DNA of 64,000 nucleotides. Source: DASQFQ01 sp963730115. GTDB lineage: Bacteria; Actinomycetota; Thermoleophilia; Solirubrobacterales; Solirubrobacteraceae. Below, in pieces: positions 29,510-38,492 of the stretch (its first letter is position 1; each line of letters starts with the position of its first letter). The notes under the pieces are model-generated. The model was not told the origin of the DNA, did no database searches, and worked only from the letters and a program-made list of their open reading frames with translations. Where the stretch lies: NCBI GenBank assembly GCA_963730115.1, contig CAVSQM010000004.1, forward strand, positions 744,001 through 808,000. The letters run 5' to 3'. The position numbers were made by a program, and so were the translations under genes.

Positions 29510-30245
29510 TCAGGGGCGGTGCGCCATGAGGTTCAGGCGCACGTAGCCGATGACCGGCTCGGGCATCTCCGCCAGCACGGCGTCGACGAACGGCCCGCGC
29601 CGCTCCTCCGGCAGCCGCTCGAGGTGCGAGCCGAGGACGATCGTGGCCATGTACTCGCGCGGGTCGTCGGGCTCGACGCGGACGGGCTGCAGCCACGCGC
29701 GCGCCTCGGTGAAGCCGATCCGCTCGAGCCGCGCCACCGTCTCCTCCGGCGAGGCGAAGGTCCAGGGCCCTGGCCAGCCCGCCAGCGCGGGCTCGGCGAC
29801 CGCGTCGATCGCCGCCTGCACCACGCGCCACGTTGCCCGCGCCGCCGCACTGCGCCACGATCCGGCCGCCGGGCCGCAGCGCCGCGAACAGGCGCTCGAA
29901 CAGCCGGTCGTGGTCGGCGATCCAGTGGAAGGTCGCGGTCGAGAGGATCGCGTCGACGGGCCGCTCCAGCTCGAGCTCGAGCAGGTCCGCCGCGAACACC
30001 TCGACCCCCGGGCCGAGCCGCTCGCGCGCCTCGGCGACCATCGCGGGCGAGCCGTCGACGGCCACGACCTCGCCGCGCGGCAGCCGCTCGAGCAGCGCCG
30101 CGGTCACCCGGCCGGTGCCGCAGCCGGCGTCGAGCACGCGCTCGTCGCCGCGCAGCTCGAGCCGGTCGAGCACCTCGCGCCCCATCGCCTCCATCGGCGC
30201 CGAGATGCGCTGGTACGACGCCGCGTTCCAGTCGCGCGGCCTCAA
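29510..30245 (-). CDS. SAM-dependent methyltransferase, trans-aconitate methyltransferase-like, frameshifted
   Basis: About 245 aa. Class I Rossmann methyltransferase: motif I DERVLDAGCGTGRVTAALLE, VVAVDGSPAMVAEAR, then ILSTATFHWIADH and LRPGGRIVAQCGG. WNAASYQRISAPMEAMG at the start resembles trans-aconitate 2-methyltransferases. The frame is broken near 29834 between GNVAR and VVQAAIDAVAEPALAG (a GC pair lost or one base gained). TTG 30245 overlaps the cytochrome stop codon (TTGA). Substrate uncertain. Confidence 0.85.
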
Positions 30246-30667
30246 CTGCCGGACGCCTCGGCGACGTAGTCCGCGACCGCCTGGATCTGCGCGGCGCTGA
30301 GCGAGTCGCCGAAGGCCGGCATGCCGCCGCGGCCGCCGCGGACGATGCCCGCGACCGTCTCGGCGTCGAGCCCGGCGCCGTCGAGCGAAGGCCCGGCGAT
30401 GCCGCTCGTCCCGGCGTCGGAGAGCGTGTGGCAGCCGCCGCAGTTGTCGCTGAAGACCGCCTTCCCGTCCGCGGCGGCCGGGGCCGCGGCGGTCCCGCCG
30501 CCGTCGGAGCCCGCGGCGGCGGCGTACGGCGCGGCGCCCGCTGCCGCAGCCCGGGGCTGGGTCTCGTCCTCCGCGAGCAGCAGCGGTCCCACGATCAGCA
30601 TGATCACCGTGAGGCCGGCGAGCACCCATGACAGCGGGGCGAGGATGCGGTCGACGGTCGCCAGCAT
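30242..30667 (-). CDS. membrane-anchored c-type cytochrome
   Basis: 141 aa, ATG 30667. One N-terminal membrane anchor (SWVLAGLTVIMLIVGPLLLA), an Ala/Gly linker, then a small cytochrome c domain: heme motif CGGCH at about 78-82 and axial methionine in GGRGGMPAFGDSL. It would carry electrons at the outer face of the cell membrane. It overlaps the upstream four-to-five-helix membrane protein by one base (TGATG), which suggests the two work together. Confidence 0.92.
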   Translation of the reverse strand: MLATVDRILAPLSWVLAGLTVIMLIVGPLLLAEDETQPRAAAAGAAPYAAAAGSDGGGTAAAPAAADGKAVFSDNCGGCHTLSDAGTSGIAGPSLDGAGLDAETVAGIVRGGRGGMPAFGDSLSAAQIQAVADYVAEASGS

Positions 30668-31224
30668 CAGAGGGCCGGGAACCCGCTCTCGCGGATGAAC
30701 CAGAGCCCGCTCGTGAACCACACCCCGACGAGCAGCGCGAACATCAGCCCGCCCGCGATCGGGAGCGCCATGCCCGGCAGCGCCGACGAGCGGACGATCG
30801 TCACCTTCGCCGCGAACGCGCCGTAGACGGCGCACCCCAGCAGCGAGTGGGCGAGCACGCGCGCGTCGGTGTCCTGGAAGCCCAGCGACCACAGGCAGTG
30901 GTACGCAACCGGCAGCGAGACGATGAACGCGAGCCGGCCGCAGATCCGGTGCGCCGGGCCGACGCTCGCGGGGGCCGCCCACGGGAGCCGGCCGTAGAGC
31001 CAGAGCGCGAGCAGCACCTGCACGAGCGCGAGCGCGGCGGCCGCCGTCCCGAGCCAGACCTTCATGGCGATCGTCGACGAGAAGACCAGCGTGAACACGA
31101 GCTGCTGGCTCGGGTCGTGGACGCGGCCGTAGATGCCGAGCGCGATCGCGACGGCCGCGCCCGCGGCGGCGACCGCGAGCAGACGTGGCATGGCGGGAGC
31201 GGGTGTGGCGGCTTCGGTGGACAT
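30667..31224 (-). CDS. DUF6529-like membrane protein, partner of the cytochrome c
   Basis: 185 aa from ATG 31224 (GTG 31257 is an alternative). About five membrane helices. Three histidines lie within or next to helices (GPAHRICGRLAFI, LPVAYHCLWSLGF, VLAHSLLGCAVYG), an arrangement compatible with one or two b-type hemes. I associate it from memory with the DUF6529 family, found beside small cytochromes c. Possible role: quinol- or donor-side heme protein passing electrons to the downstream cytochrome; this is inference. Confidence 0.75.
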   Translation of the reverse strand: MSTEAATPAPAMPRLLAVAAAGAAVAIALGIYGRVHDPSQQLVFTLVFSSTIAMKVWLGTAAAALALVQVLLALWLYGRLPWAAPASVGPAHRICGRLAFIVSLPVAYHCLWSLGFQDTDARVLAHSLLGCAVYGAFAAKVTIVRSSALPGMALPIAGGLMFALLVGVWFTSGLWFIRESGFPAL

Positions 31225-31290
31225 CCGGGGGGAACCGAGCTGCGCCGAGGCTCCCACATTCGCGTCGCGCGCGAAAGGGCCCGGCCCGGC

Positions 31291-31860
31291 TCAGGTCACC
31301 GGGACGACCACGCGCTCGGCCTCGTCGGCGGCGCGGTCGATCAACTCGCGCACCTCGTCCTTCGACTGCCGCCACGAGCCGAGCACGTGCCCGGAGACGA
31401 CGTCGGAGTCGCTGGTGTCCGGCCGCCCCACGCCGACGCGCACGCGCAGGAAGTCCGGGCTGCCGAGGTCGCGCTTCAGCGACTTGAGCCCGTTGTGGCC
31501 GGCGAGCCCTCCGCCCTCCTTGACCCGGATGTCGCCGAACGGCAGGTCGATCTCGTCGTGGATGACGACGATGCGGTCGAGCTCGAGCTTGTACGAGCCG
31601 CGGGCGGGCCCCACCGAGCGGCCCGAGTCGTTCATGAACGTCTGTGGCTTGAGTACCGCGACGCGCGGGCCGCCCGGGCCGGTCCGGCCCTCGGTCAGCT
31701 CACCCGCGAACTTCTTCTTCGGCTTCGGCAGGTCCCAGCGGGCGATCAGCGCGTCGGCGACACGGAAGCCCGCGTTGTGCGGGGAGTTCGCATAGGACGG
31801 CCCGGGGTTGCCGAGCCCGACGATCAGCCAGTCGACCGGGGTGGACGAGAAGAGCTTCAG
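31291..31860 (-). CDS. pth: peptidyl-tRNA hydrolase
   Basis: About 189 aa. It recycles tRNA by cleaving peptidyl-tRNA. Motifs: LIVGLGNPGPSYANSPHNAG at the N-terminus (the catalytic His is in PHNAG), LKPQTFMNDSG, VIHDEIDLPFGDIRVKEGGG and AGHNGLKSL. Between the upstream stop and the conserved MNDSG there is no ATG, GTG or TTG. The family N-terminus starts right after a CTG at 31860 that overlaps the rplY stop as CTGA, so CTG is very likely the start codon. Order rplY-pth-mfd is typical of actinobacteria. Confidence 0.93.
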   Translation of the reverse strand: MKLFSSTPVDWLIVGLGNPGPSYANSPHNAGFRVADALIARWDLPKPKKKFAGELTEGRTGPGGPRVAVLKPQTFMNDSGRSVGPARGSYKLELDRIVVIHDEIDLPFGDIRVKEGGGLAGHNGLKSLKRDLGSPDFLRVRVGVGRPDTSDSDVVSGHVLGSWRQSKDEVRELIDRAADEAERVVVPVT

Positions 31861-32570
31861 CTCTCGTCGTCCGAGGAGCCGGACTCGCCGCCCTCGCCGG
31901 AGGCCTCGGCCTCGCCGCCCTCCTCGCCCTCTGCGGGCTCGATGGGCTCGCCGTCCTCGCCGACCAGCTCGGTCTCGGTCTCGATCTCTTCCTCCACCGG
32001 CTCCTGCGTCGGCGGGGTGATCGTGGCGATCACGGTCTCCTCGGGGTCGTCGAGCAGCGTGACGCCCTCGGGGATCGAGACCGCGGACAGCGTGACCGTC
32101 GCGTTCATCTCCAGGTCGGAGACGTCGTGCGTGATCGAGTCCGGGATGTCGTCCGGGAGCGCCTCGATGTTGACCTCGCGCGTCTCCTGGCTCAGCACGC
32201 CGCCCTCGGTGACGCCGGGGGCCTCGTCGCCGCCCGTGAGCTCGAGCTGGACGACGGCGTGGATCGGCTTGTTCATGTCCACGCGCAGGAGGTCGAGGTG
32301 GATCGCCTCGCCGCGCAGCGGATGGTTCTGGACGTCCTTGACGATCACCGGCTGGATGTCGCCGCCGTCGACCTTGAGGTCGAGCACGGCGCCGGCGTGC
32401 GCGAGCGTCGCGCGGAGCGCCAGCGCGTCAACTGCGAACGTCAGCGGCTCGTCGCCGCCGCCGTACACGACACCGGGCACCAACCCCTGCTTCCGCAGGC
32501 GGCGCGTGGAGCGCGAGCCCTCGACGGCGCGCGCGGTGACCTCGAGTGCTGTGTGGTCCGAACCGGCCAT
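31857..32570 (-). CDS. rplY: 50S ribosomal protein L25 (general stress protein Ctc type)
   Basis: 237 aa. The L25 5S-rRNA-binding domain occupies the first 95 residues (GSRSTRRLRKQGLVPGVVYG, VKDVQNHPLRGEAIHLDLLR), followed by the TL5/Ctc C-terminal beta domain (VNIEALPDDIPDSITHDVSD). The last 60 residues are extremely acidic (Glu/Gly/Ser), longer than usual. ATG 32570; it precedes pth with a CTGA overlap. Confidence 0.95.
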   Translation of the reverse strand: MAGSDHTALEVTARAVEGSRSTRRLRKQGLVPGVVYGGGDEPLTFAVDALALRATLAHAGAVLDLKVDGGDIQPVIVKDVQNHPLRGEAIHLDLLRVDMNKPIHAVVQLELTGGDEAPGVTEGGVLSQETREVNIEALPDDIPDSITHDVSDLEMNATVTLSAVSIPEGVTLLDDPEETVIATITPPTQEPVEEEIETETELVGEDGEPIEPAEGEEGGEAEASGEGGESGSSDDES

Positions 32571-32633
32571 ATCGCGCGGCCATGCTAGCGAAGTGGTACT
32601 ACCAGGACCCTCGGGCGGGTACCTTTGGACCTG

Positions 32634-32999
32634 ATGTCACCGGACGCCGAGCTGATGCTCATCTTCGGCACGCTCCACCTCATCGCGGTGGGGCTCGGCG
32701 TGGTGCTGTTCGTGATGTTCCTGCGCTCGGAGACGACGCAGCCGTGGAAGCCGCCCGACGACGAAGACGGCGGCGGGGGCGGCAACGACCGCCTGCCCAG
32801 CACGCCCAAGACGTCACCGTCGGGCGGCCTGCCGCTGCCCGACGCCGTGCAGCCGTCGGTCCGCCTGCGCTCGCACGAGCGGCTGCGCGACCTGAAGTCC
32901 CGCACGGAGCGCCGCCCGGCCCGCGAGCCGGCGCCGGAGCGCCGGCCCGATCCCGCACCGCTAGCCGCGGGTTTCGCCCTCTGGGCGAACACCCGCTAA
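32634..32999 (+). CDS. small single-pass membrane protein
   Basis: 121 aa from ATG 32634 (a TTG lies three codons earlier). One membrane helix (LMLIFGTLHLIAVGLGVVLF) at the N-terminus, then a glycine/aspartate linker and a proline- and arginine-rich cytoplasmic or external tail. No family recognised. The final residues (GFALWANTR) are encoded by the left hairpin of repeat family 2, so the true C-terminus may once have been shorter. Confidence 0.6.
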   Translation: MSPDAELMLIFGTLHLIAVGLGVVLFVMFLRSETTQPWKPPDDEDGGGGGNDRLPSTPKTSPSGGLPLPDAVQPSVRLRSHERLRDLKSRTERRPAREPAPERRPDPAPLAAGFALWANTR

Positions 33000-33029
33000 G
33001 GGAACCTGGCCCCCTGGGCCAGCGTTCCC
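32967..33029. repeat. double-hairpin repeat family 2, copy A
   Basis: Two consecutive strong palindromes. Hairpin 1 (32967-32996): GCGGGT..TTCGCCC / GGGCGAA.ACCCGC. Hairpin 2 (33000-33029): GGGAAC.CTGGCCC / GGGCCAG.GTTCCC. A partial extra half of hairpin 2 follows to about 33048. A nearly identical 62-bp copy is at 54465-54526. Position between two converging genes fits a two-way terminator or a REP-type mobile palindrome. Confidence 0.8.
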
Positions 33030-33046
33030 CGCCCTCTGGGCCAGCG

Positions 33047-34918
33047 TTACCCGTACTGCTTCGTCGCGACGTAGTTGCGCCGCAGCTCTTCCCAGCCGGG
33101 CTTGTGGGAGAGGTCGCCGTAGCGGAGCACGCCCTTCTGATGCAGCGGCGGGGTCGGGCGCGGGTTGCCGCCCTCCCAGCCCGGGCGCACCCGGAACTCG
33201 TTGAGCGCCCAGTAGACGGCGCCGCTCAGCCACGGCTTCGACGCGTAGGTGGCGAGGTGGAAGTTGATGAAGTCCTGCTGGAAGGCCCACGTGCCCTTTT
33301 CCTCCACCGGGCCGTCGCGGTTGGCCTCGGCGCCGAACTCGGTGACCATGAGCGCCTGCTTCGGGTAGCACGCGCGCACCGAGTCGAGCCACGCGGACAG
33401 CTTCGTGCGGTCGAAGACGAGGCCGCTGGGGCCGGGATACCAGCCGAAGTAGCTGTTGACCCCGATCACGTCGAGCGGCGCGTAGGCCTTCTGGCAGCCG
33501 ACCGTCGGGTAGCCCGCCACCGCGAGGCCGACCGGGCGGCTCGGGTCGAGCGCCTTGGCCTGGCGGACGGCGTTCTTGATGTAGTTGGCCTGGGTCGGGC
33601 CGGGCCGGGCGGAGAGCTCGTTGGCGATCGACCACAGCAGCACCGACGGGTGGTTCTGGTTCGCGATGATGTTCTTCTCGAGCTCCTTGGCCGCCAGCGT
33701 CGTCACCAGGTTCTTGGCCAGGTTGGCGGTCTTGATCGCGTAGACGGGGATCTCCGACCAGATCAGCAGCCCCTGCGCGTCGGCGAGCTCGTGCGTGTAG
33801 GGGTGCATCGGATAGTGGGTGCGCATCAGCGTCGCGCCCACCGCCTTCGTCTCCGCCACGAGCCGCCGGCGGAACGCGTTGTCGACCGCGAAGCCCTGCT
33901 CCTTGGAGTCCTCGTGCAAGCCGACGCCGCGGATGTTCACGCGGGCGCCGTTGAGGATCAGGTGCCCGTCGCTCGACACCCGGATCGAGCGGATGCCGGT
34001 CTTCAGCCGGTAGGTGCCGACCGCGCGGCCGCCTGCGCTCGCGCGCAGGTTGACCTTGTAGAGGTAGGGCCGCGCCGGCGACCACACGCGCGGGTTCGGC
34101 ATCCGGAACGTGGTCGTGAACGAGGTGACCCCGTTCCGGGAGATGCCCCGCGAGCCGAGGTTCAGCCGGCGCGAGCCGAAATTGCCCGTCACGCGCACGT
34201 TCTGGCCGCTGCCCCTGACGTTGCGGAGGATGGCCTTGACCTGGACGCTGGCCGTGCAGCTCGCGCACGCCAGCCTCGGGATTACGCGCACGGACTTCCA
34301 GTCGACCGTGTCGAGCCGCTTGAGGTAGACCTCGCGCTGGAGGCCCGAGTAGTTCCACCATCCGCCGGTCGGCGCGCCGTTGGTGGCGAGGCCGGAGGGC
34401 GGGAAGTCGGTGGAGCGGCGCTTGGAGTCGACGCGGATCACGAGCCGGTTGGTGCCGCGGCGCTTGAGGCCGTTGAGGCGGAACTCGAACGGGATGTAGG
34501 CGCCGCGGTTGCCGCCGACGCGCCGGCCGTTGAGCCACACCTGCGAGCGGTAGTTGACCGACTCGAAGCGCACCGCCCACTCGAGCGCGCGGCTCGCGTC
34601 GGGCAGCGAGAAGTCCTTGCGGTACCAGCCGATCCCGCCGATCATCGACTGCGGCGAGTCGTCCCCGAGGTTCCACACGTTCGGGGCCTTGACCTTGCTC
34701 CAGCCAGCAGTGCTCCCGCTGCGGTTCCACTTGCTCCCGAGGCCCTTGTTGCTCGGGTCGAGGCGGAACAGCCACGTGCCGTCCATCAGGTAGCGGCCGG
34801 AGGGGCCCTCGTAGTAGAGGGTCTTCTTGGAAGGCTTGTCAGCGGCCGCCGCGGCGCCGGGCAGTGCCAGCGCGAGCAGTGCGAACAGGGGCAGGATCAG
34901 TTTCAGGGGGCCTCGCAT
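33047..34918 (-). CDS. secreted glycoside hydrolase family 2 protein (beta-galactosidase/glucuronidase-like)
   Basis: About 623 aa from ATG 34918; the open frame extends 14 codons further. Signal peptide GPLKLILPLFALLALALPGA. Jelly-roll sugar-binding domain (GIGWYRKDFSLPDASRALEW; SQVWLNGRRVGGNRGAYIPF), immunoglobulin-like domain, then the TIM barrel: MRTHYPMHPYTHELADAQGL, acid/base Glu in LLWSIANELSARPG, nucleophile Glu in VTEFGAEANRDGP. The linkage cleaved cannot be told from sequence. The end converges on repeat copy A. Confidence 0.92.
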   Translation of the reverse strand: MRGPLKLILPLFALLALALPGAAAAADKPSKKTLYYEGPSGRYLMDGTWLFRLDPSNKGLGSKWNRSGSTAGWSKVKAPNVWNLGDDSPQSMIGGIGWYRKDFSLPDASRALEWAVRFESVNYRSQVWLNGRRVGGNRGAYIPFEFRLNGLKRRGTNRLVIRVDSKRRSTDFPPSGLATNGAPTGGWWNYSGLQREVYLKRLDTVDWKSVRVIPRLACASCTASVQVKAILRNVRGSGQNVRVTGNFGSRRLNLGSRGISRNGVTSFTTTFRMPNPRVWSPARPYLYKVNLRASAGGRAVGTYRLKTGIRSIRVSSDGHLILNGARVNIRGVGLHEDSKEQGFAVDNAFRRRLVAETKAVGATLMRTHYPMHPYTHELADAQGLLIWSEIPVYAIKTANLAKNLVTTLAAKELEKNIIANQNHPSVLLWSIANELSARPGPTQANYIKNAVRQAKALDPSRPVGLAVAGYPTVGCQKAYAPLDVIGVNSYFGWYPGPSGLVFDRTKLSAWLDSVRACYPKQALMVTEFGAEANRDGPVEEKGTWAFQQDFINFHLATYASKPWLSGAVYWALNEFRVRPGWEGGNPRPTPPLHQKGVLRYGDLSHKPGWEELRRNYVATKQYG

Positions 34919-34963
34919 CCGCGGCATCACAACACAGTCGTCGGCGGGAAGTCGCGGCAACGT

Positions 34964-35410
34964 CTACGGACACGCCGCATCGAGCGGGATCGGCTTCGAG
35001 ATCGCCAGCAGCTCGACCCCGCCGCCGGTGAGCGGCCCCTCGCGCCTCGCCTTGACGCACTGGACCACCGGCAGCGAGTCGCCGGCCCGCCACGCGACCC
35101 GCCCCGTTCCCGAGCGCCGGGTCATCGTCACCCGCACCGACGGCCGGTAGGTGAGGATCTCGACCTCGCCCGGCCGCTCGAGCTCCGCCACCCGGTCGCG
35201 GGTCACGCGCGCGCACGCGGGCTCGGCCGCGCAGGCGGGCAGCTCCTCGAGCACCGCGTCGGCGTCGCCGCGCGCCTGCGCCTGCACGACGTCGAGCACC
35301 CGCGAGCGCTCGGCGCCCGGGCCGGTCAGCGAGCGCGCGAGCAGGAACGAGATGCCGAGGAAGACGAACGTCCCGAAGACGATCGCGGTGATGACGGTGA
35401 CGCGGCGCAC
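34964..35410 (-). CDS. membrane-anchored hypothetical protein
   Basis: 148 aa from GTG 35410. N-terminal membrane anchor (TVITAIVFGTFVFLGISFLL) followed by an extracytoplasmic domain with two pairs of cysteines (PACAAEPACARV and VQCVK/DAACP), probably disulfide-linked. No family recognised. It sits 15 bp downstream of the next minus-strand gene and 45 bp upstream of the GH2 start. Confidence 0.65.
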   Translation of the reverse strand: MRRVTVITAIVFGTFVFLGISFLLARSLTGPGAERSRVLDVVQAQARGDADAVLEELPACAAEPACARVTRDRVAELERPGEVEILTYRPSVRVTMTRRSGTGRVAWRAGDSLPVVQCVKARREGPLTGGGVELLAISKPIPLDAACP

Positions 35411-35425
35411 GGCCGCGGGAGGCTG

Positions 35426-36127
35426 CTAGCCCGTTTCGTGGAAGTCGTCGCCCGAGAGCTCGAGGAAGCGCTCGACCGAGGCCTCCTGCTGGGCGAGCCG
35501 CTCACCGGCGCGGATCGCGTGCTCGGCGGCGTGCTCGAGGAAGTCCTCGAGGCAGCGCTCGGGGTCGTCGGGCAGCGGGTAGACGCGCGCGACGTCCTGC
35601 TGCGCGCACGCGATGCCCATCGGCGGCCGGCCCTCGGCCAGCGGGCGCGCGTTGCACACAGCGGTGACGACGATCTGCTTCTCGGGCGCCACCAGCGCGG
35701 CCGGCAGCAGCCGGTGCGCGGGCAGGCGGACGTCGAGCCCGATCCGGCGGTCGACGTCGACGCGCGAGTGCACGAGGTCCTCGAACGGCTCCTGCCACAC
35801 CGACAGCACGGTGTCGGCGGCGGCCAGCGCGTCGCGCAGCTCGCCGGCCTGCTGGGCGTAGAGCTCCTCGGCCTCGTCGCGGTCGCGCGCGGAGGCGAGG
35901 TCGAGGTCGCACGGCACCCGCAGCAGCTCGTCGGGGCCGACGGCGCTGCCCGCCCCGCGCCCGCCGTGGGTGATGTAGGTCTGGATCGTGCCGAGGTCGC
36001 GGCGGCCGTGGAAGACGACGGTCAGCGTGTCGCACAGAGGCAGCCCGCCCACCCGGAGCGCGACCGCAGCCGAGGCGTCCTGATCGATCAGGGCTCTGCG
36101 GAGGAGGTCGTCGGCGTGGTCGTCCAT
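35426..36127 (-). CDS. hypothetical protein, possible sensor or regulator
   Basis: 233 aa, ATG 36127, acidic, without membrane segments. Features seen: DTLTVVFHGRRDLGTIQTYI, VPCDLDLASARDRDEAEELY and an end rich in Glu (EASVERFLELSGDDFHETG). I recognise no family. It reads like an intact cytoplasmic protein with normal codon use and is followed within 15 bp by the membrane-anchored protein. Confidence 0.6.
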   Translation of the reverse strand: MDDHADDLLRRALIDQDASAAVALRVGGLPLCDTLTVVFHGRRDLGTIQTYITHGGRGAGSAVGPDELLRVPCDLDLASARDRDEAEELYAQQAGELRDALAAADTVLSVWQEPFEDLVHSRVDVDRRIGLDVRLPAHRLLPAALVAPEKQIVVTAVCNARPLAEGRPPMGIACAQQDVARVYPLPDDPERCLEDFLEHAAEHAIRAGERLAQQEASVERFLELSGDDFHETG

Positions 36128-36196
36128 GTCTATTTATCGGCTGCTCGTGCACTGATTGTTACCGAAGGAATGGACAGTGGATAGCCTCCCGCCTCG

Positions 36197-36472
36197 ATGA
36201 AGCTCCTTTACAAGCCGTTCGGGCTGGTCCTCGGCATCCTCGGCGGCCTCCTCGGCAAGCAGGTGTTCGACTACGTGTGGACGAGGCTGGACGACGAGGA
36301 GCCGCCCGAGGCGACGACCAAGGAGGCCACCTGGCCGAAGGTGCTCGCCGCCGCGGCTGTCGAAGGCGTCTCGTTCAAGCTCACGCGCGCGGCGGTCGAC
36401 CGCTACGGCGCCAAGGGCTGGTACTACCTGACCGGCTCGTGGCCGGGCGAGACGCGCCCGGACCCTGAGTAG
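36197..36472 (+). CDS. DUF4235 domain protein
   Basis: 91 aa from ATG 36197. The N-terminal FKP-type helix (LLYKPFGLVLGILGGLLGKQ) and VEGVSFKLTRAAVDRYGAKG match the DUF4235 family, small membrane-associated actinobacterial proteins of unknown function. It overlaps the convergent acyl-CoA synthetase gene by 49 bp at its 3' end. Confidence 0.85.
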   Translation: MKLLYKPFGLVLGILGGLLGKQVFDYVWTRLDDEEPPEATTKEATWPKVLAAAAVEGVSFKLTRAAVDRYGAKGWYYLTGSWPGETRPDPE

Positions 36473-38169
36473 AGCTCGTCGATCTCGCCCGCGTAGCGCG
36501 TGGCGATCGCGCGCCGCCGGAGCTTGACGGTCGGCGTCAGCTCCTCCCCGCCGGGCAGCCACTCGACCGGCAGGATCGTGAAGCGCTTGACCCGCTCGGC
36601 GCGCGAGAGCCCGGCGTTGGCGGCCTCGACGGCGGCGTGCACCGCCGCGCGCACCTCCGGGTGAGTGGCGAGCGCCTGCACGCTGGCGTCGTCGATCCCG
36701 TGCTCGGCCGCGAAGTCGACGGCGACGTCGGGGTCGAGCACGATCAGCGCCGCCACGTAGGGGCGGCGGTCGCCGACCGCCGCGGCGTGGGCGATCAGCA
36801 GCGAGGCCGCCTCGACCCGCATCTCGATGTTGGCCGGCGAGACGTTCTTGCCGCCCGCGGTGACGATCAGCTCCTTCTTGCGGTCGACGATCGAGACGTA
36901 GTTGTCCTCGATGTGGGCGATGTCGCCGGTGCGCATCCAGCCGTCGGCGGCGAACGCCTCGGCGGTCGCGCCGGGGTCGTCGCGGTAGCCGCGCATCACC
37001 GTCGGGCCGCGGACGAGGATCTCGCCGTCGGCGGCCAGATCGAGCTCGACGCCGGGCAGCGGCGTCCCGCAGGTGCCGAGCCGGATCGCGTCCGGCGGGC
37101 TGCCGGTGGAGGCGCCGGCCGTCTCGGACATCCCCCAGCCCTCGCTGATCGGGAGCCCGAGCGCCTCGAAGTAGCGCAGGACGTCGATCGGCATCGGCGC
37201 CGCGCCGCCGCCGAGGTGCTCGGCGGCGTCGAGCCCGAGCCGCTCGCGCAGCACCGCGCGCTCCTCGTCCGACAGCCGGCCGGGATCCGTGACGCCCTGG
37301 CCGACGAGCGCCTTGTGGAGCTTCTCCCAGATCCGCGGCACCGCGCCCCAGCGGGTCGGCCGGATGCTCGGGAGCAGGAAGATCACCGTCCGCAGGTCGC
37401 CGACCGAGGTGACGCTGAAGCCGTGGGTGAGCGACGCCCACCAGTGACTGCTCCAGCGGTCGACGACGTGCGCGCTCGGGAGGTAGGACATCGTGCGGCC
37501 GCCGGGGGTGAGCGGGAAGCGCTCGGCGCAGGCGACGCACTCGGCCATCGCGTTGCCGTGGGTGAGCTCGACGCCCTTGGGCGGCCCGGTGGTGCCCGAG
37601 GTGTAGATGATCGTCGCGAGATCGCCGGGCGCGACCGCCTGCCAGGTCTCGGCGAAGCGGAAGCTCGAGGCGCCCGTCCCCTCGAGCTCGGCGAGGCTCA
37701 TGATGTCGTCGTCGGCGCCGTCGAGCTGGACGATGTGGGCGACGTCGAGGACGTGGCGGCGGGCTTCCTGCACGCTGGCGAGGAAGTGCTTCTCGGTGAC
37801 CACCACGCGGGCCCCGGAGTTGCGGAGCTGGTGGGCGACCTGCTCGGGCGTGCACGTGTTGTAGATCGAGAACGGCGCGGCGCCGAGGTGCAGTGCGGCG
37901 GTGTCGACGAGGTGGAACTCGGGCCGGTTGAGCAGCATGATCGCGACGCTGTCGCCGCGCTCGACGCCGAGCCGTGCGAGCCCGGCGGCGATGGCCTCGA
38001 CGCGCTGGGCGTACTCGCGCCAGGTGATGGCGACCTGGTCGCCGGGGTTGCGCAGCGCGATCTCGTCCGGTCGCTCCGCGGCGGTGGTCTGGAACGCGTG
38101 ACAGAGCGTCGGCGCGTCGAGCGCCGCGGGGCGCGTCGCGGCGGCGGGCGCGACCGCGTGGAGATCCAT
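36424..38169 (-). CDS. long-chain fatty acid-CoA ligase (AMP-binding)
   Basis: 581 aa, ATG 38169. ANL-superfamily adenylating enzyme that activates fatty acids to acyl-CoA. AMP-binding motif IIYTSGTTGPPKGVELTHGN, YLPSAHVVDRW typical of the FadD15/FACS group, SEGWGMSETAGAST, and the hinge/lysine region GWMRTGDIAHIEDN then DRKKELIVTAGGKNVSP. Full length. It could supply acyl-CoA for lipid metabolism together with Mce-type lipid import, but no direct link is visible. Confidence 0.93.
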   Translation of the reverse strand: MDLHAVAPAAATRPAALDAPTLCHAFQTTAAERPDEIALRNPGDQVAITWREYAQRVEAIAAGLARLGVERGDSVAIMLLNRPEFHLVDTAALHLGAAPFSIYNTCTPEQVAHQLRNSGARVVVTEKHFLASVQEARRHVLDVAHIVQLDGADDDIMSLAELEGTGASSFRFAETWQAVAPGDLATIIYTSGTTGPPKGVELTHGNAMAECVACAERFPLTPGGRTMSYLPSAHVVDRWSSHWWASLTHGFSVTSVGDLRTVIFLLPSIRPTRWGAVPRIWEKLHKALVGQGVTDPGRLSDEERAVLRERLGLDAAEHLGGGAAPMPIDVLRYFEALGLPISEGWGMSETAGASTGSPPDAIRLGTCGTPLPGVELDLAADGEILVRGPTVMRGYRDDPGATAEAFAADGWMRTGDIAHIEDNYVSIVDRKKELIVTAGGKNVSPANIEMRVEAASLLIAHAAAVGDRRPYVAALIVLDPDVAVDFAAEHGIDDASVQALATHPEVRAAVHAAVEAANAGLSRAERVKRFTILPVEWLPGGEELTPTVKLRRRAIATRYAGEIDELYSGSGRVSPGHEPVR

Positions 38170-38183
38170 GGCGCGACCCTAAC

Positions 38184-38492
38184 TCAAGCGCCGCCGCCCC
38201 GCAGGACGAATCCGCGCTCGGCGAGCGTGGCCAGCTGATCCTCGAAACGGCCGAAGTCGCGGGCGAGCAGCGCGTCGAGCGGGCGCCCCGCCGGCCCCTC
38301 GCGGCGGACCCAGCGCCGCAGCACCGGAGCGCCCGCCTGCTCCTCGGCCTCGGCCAGCAGGTCGAGCAGGATCGGCAGCTCCGGCCGGTGGTCGAGGTCG
38401 CCGCCGACGATCTCCAGCGGGCCGGCGTCGAGCACGGTGAGCAGCTCGTCGTCGTCCAGCCCCAGCAGCTCCTGGAGGCGGGCGGCGCTCAG
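38184..38492 (-). CDS. small hypothetical protein formerly adjacent to prs
   Basis: 102 aa if started at CTG 38492; the first conventional start is GTG 38435 (83 aa), but in-frame LSAARLQELLGLDDDELLTV upstream looks native. Helical, acidic N-terminus, then GRFEDQLATLAERGFVLRGG. No family recognised. Its CTG forms a CTGA overlap with a stop codon that ends VENQLF, a displaced copy of the prs 3' end, so the gene probably followed prs directly before the island inserted. Confidence 0.6.
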   Translation of the reverse strand: MSAARLQELLGLDDDELLTVLDAGPLEIVGGDLDHRPELPILLDLLAEAEEQAGAPVLRRWVRREGPAGRPLDALLARDFGRFEDQLATLAERGFVLRGGGA

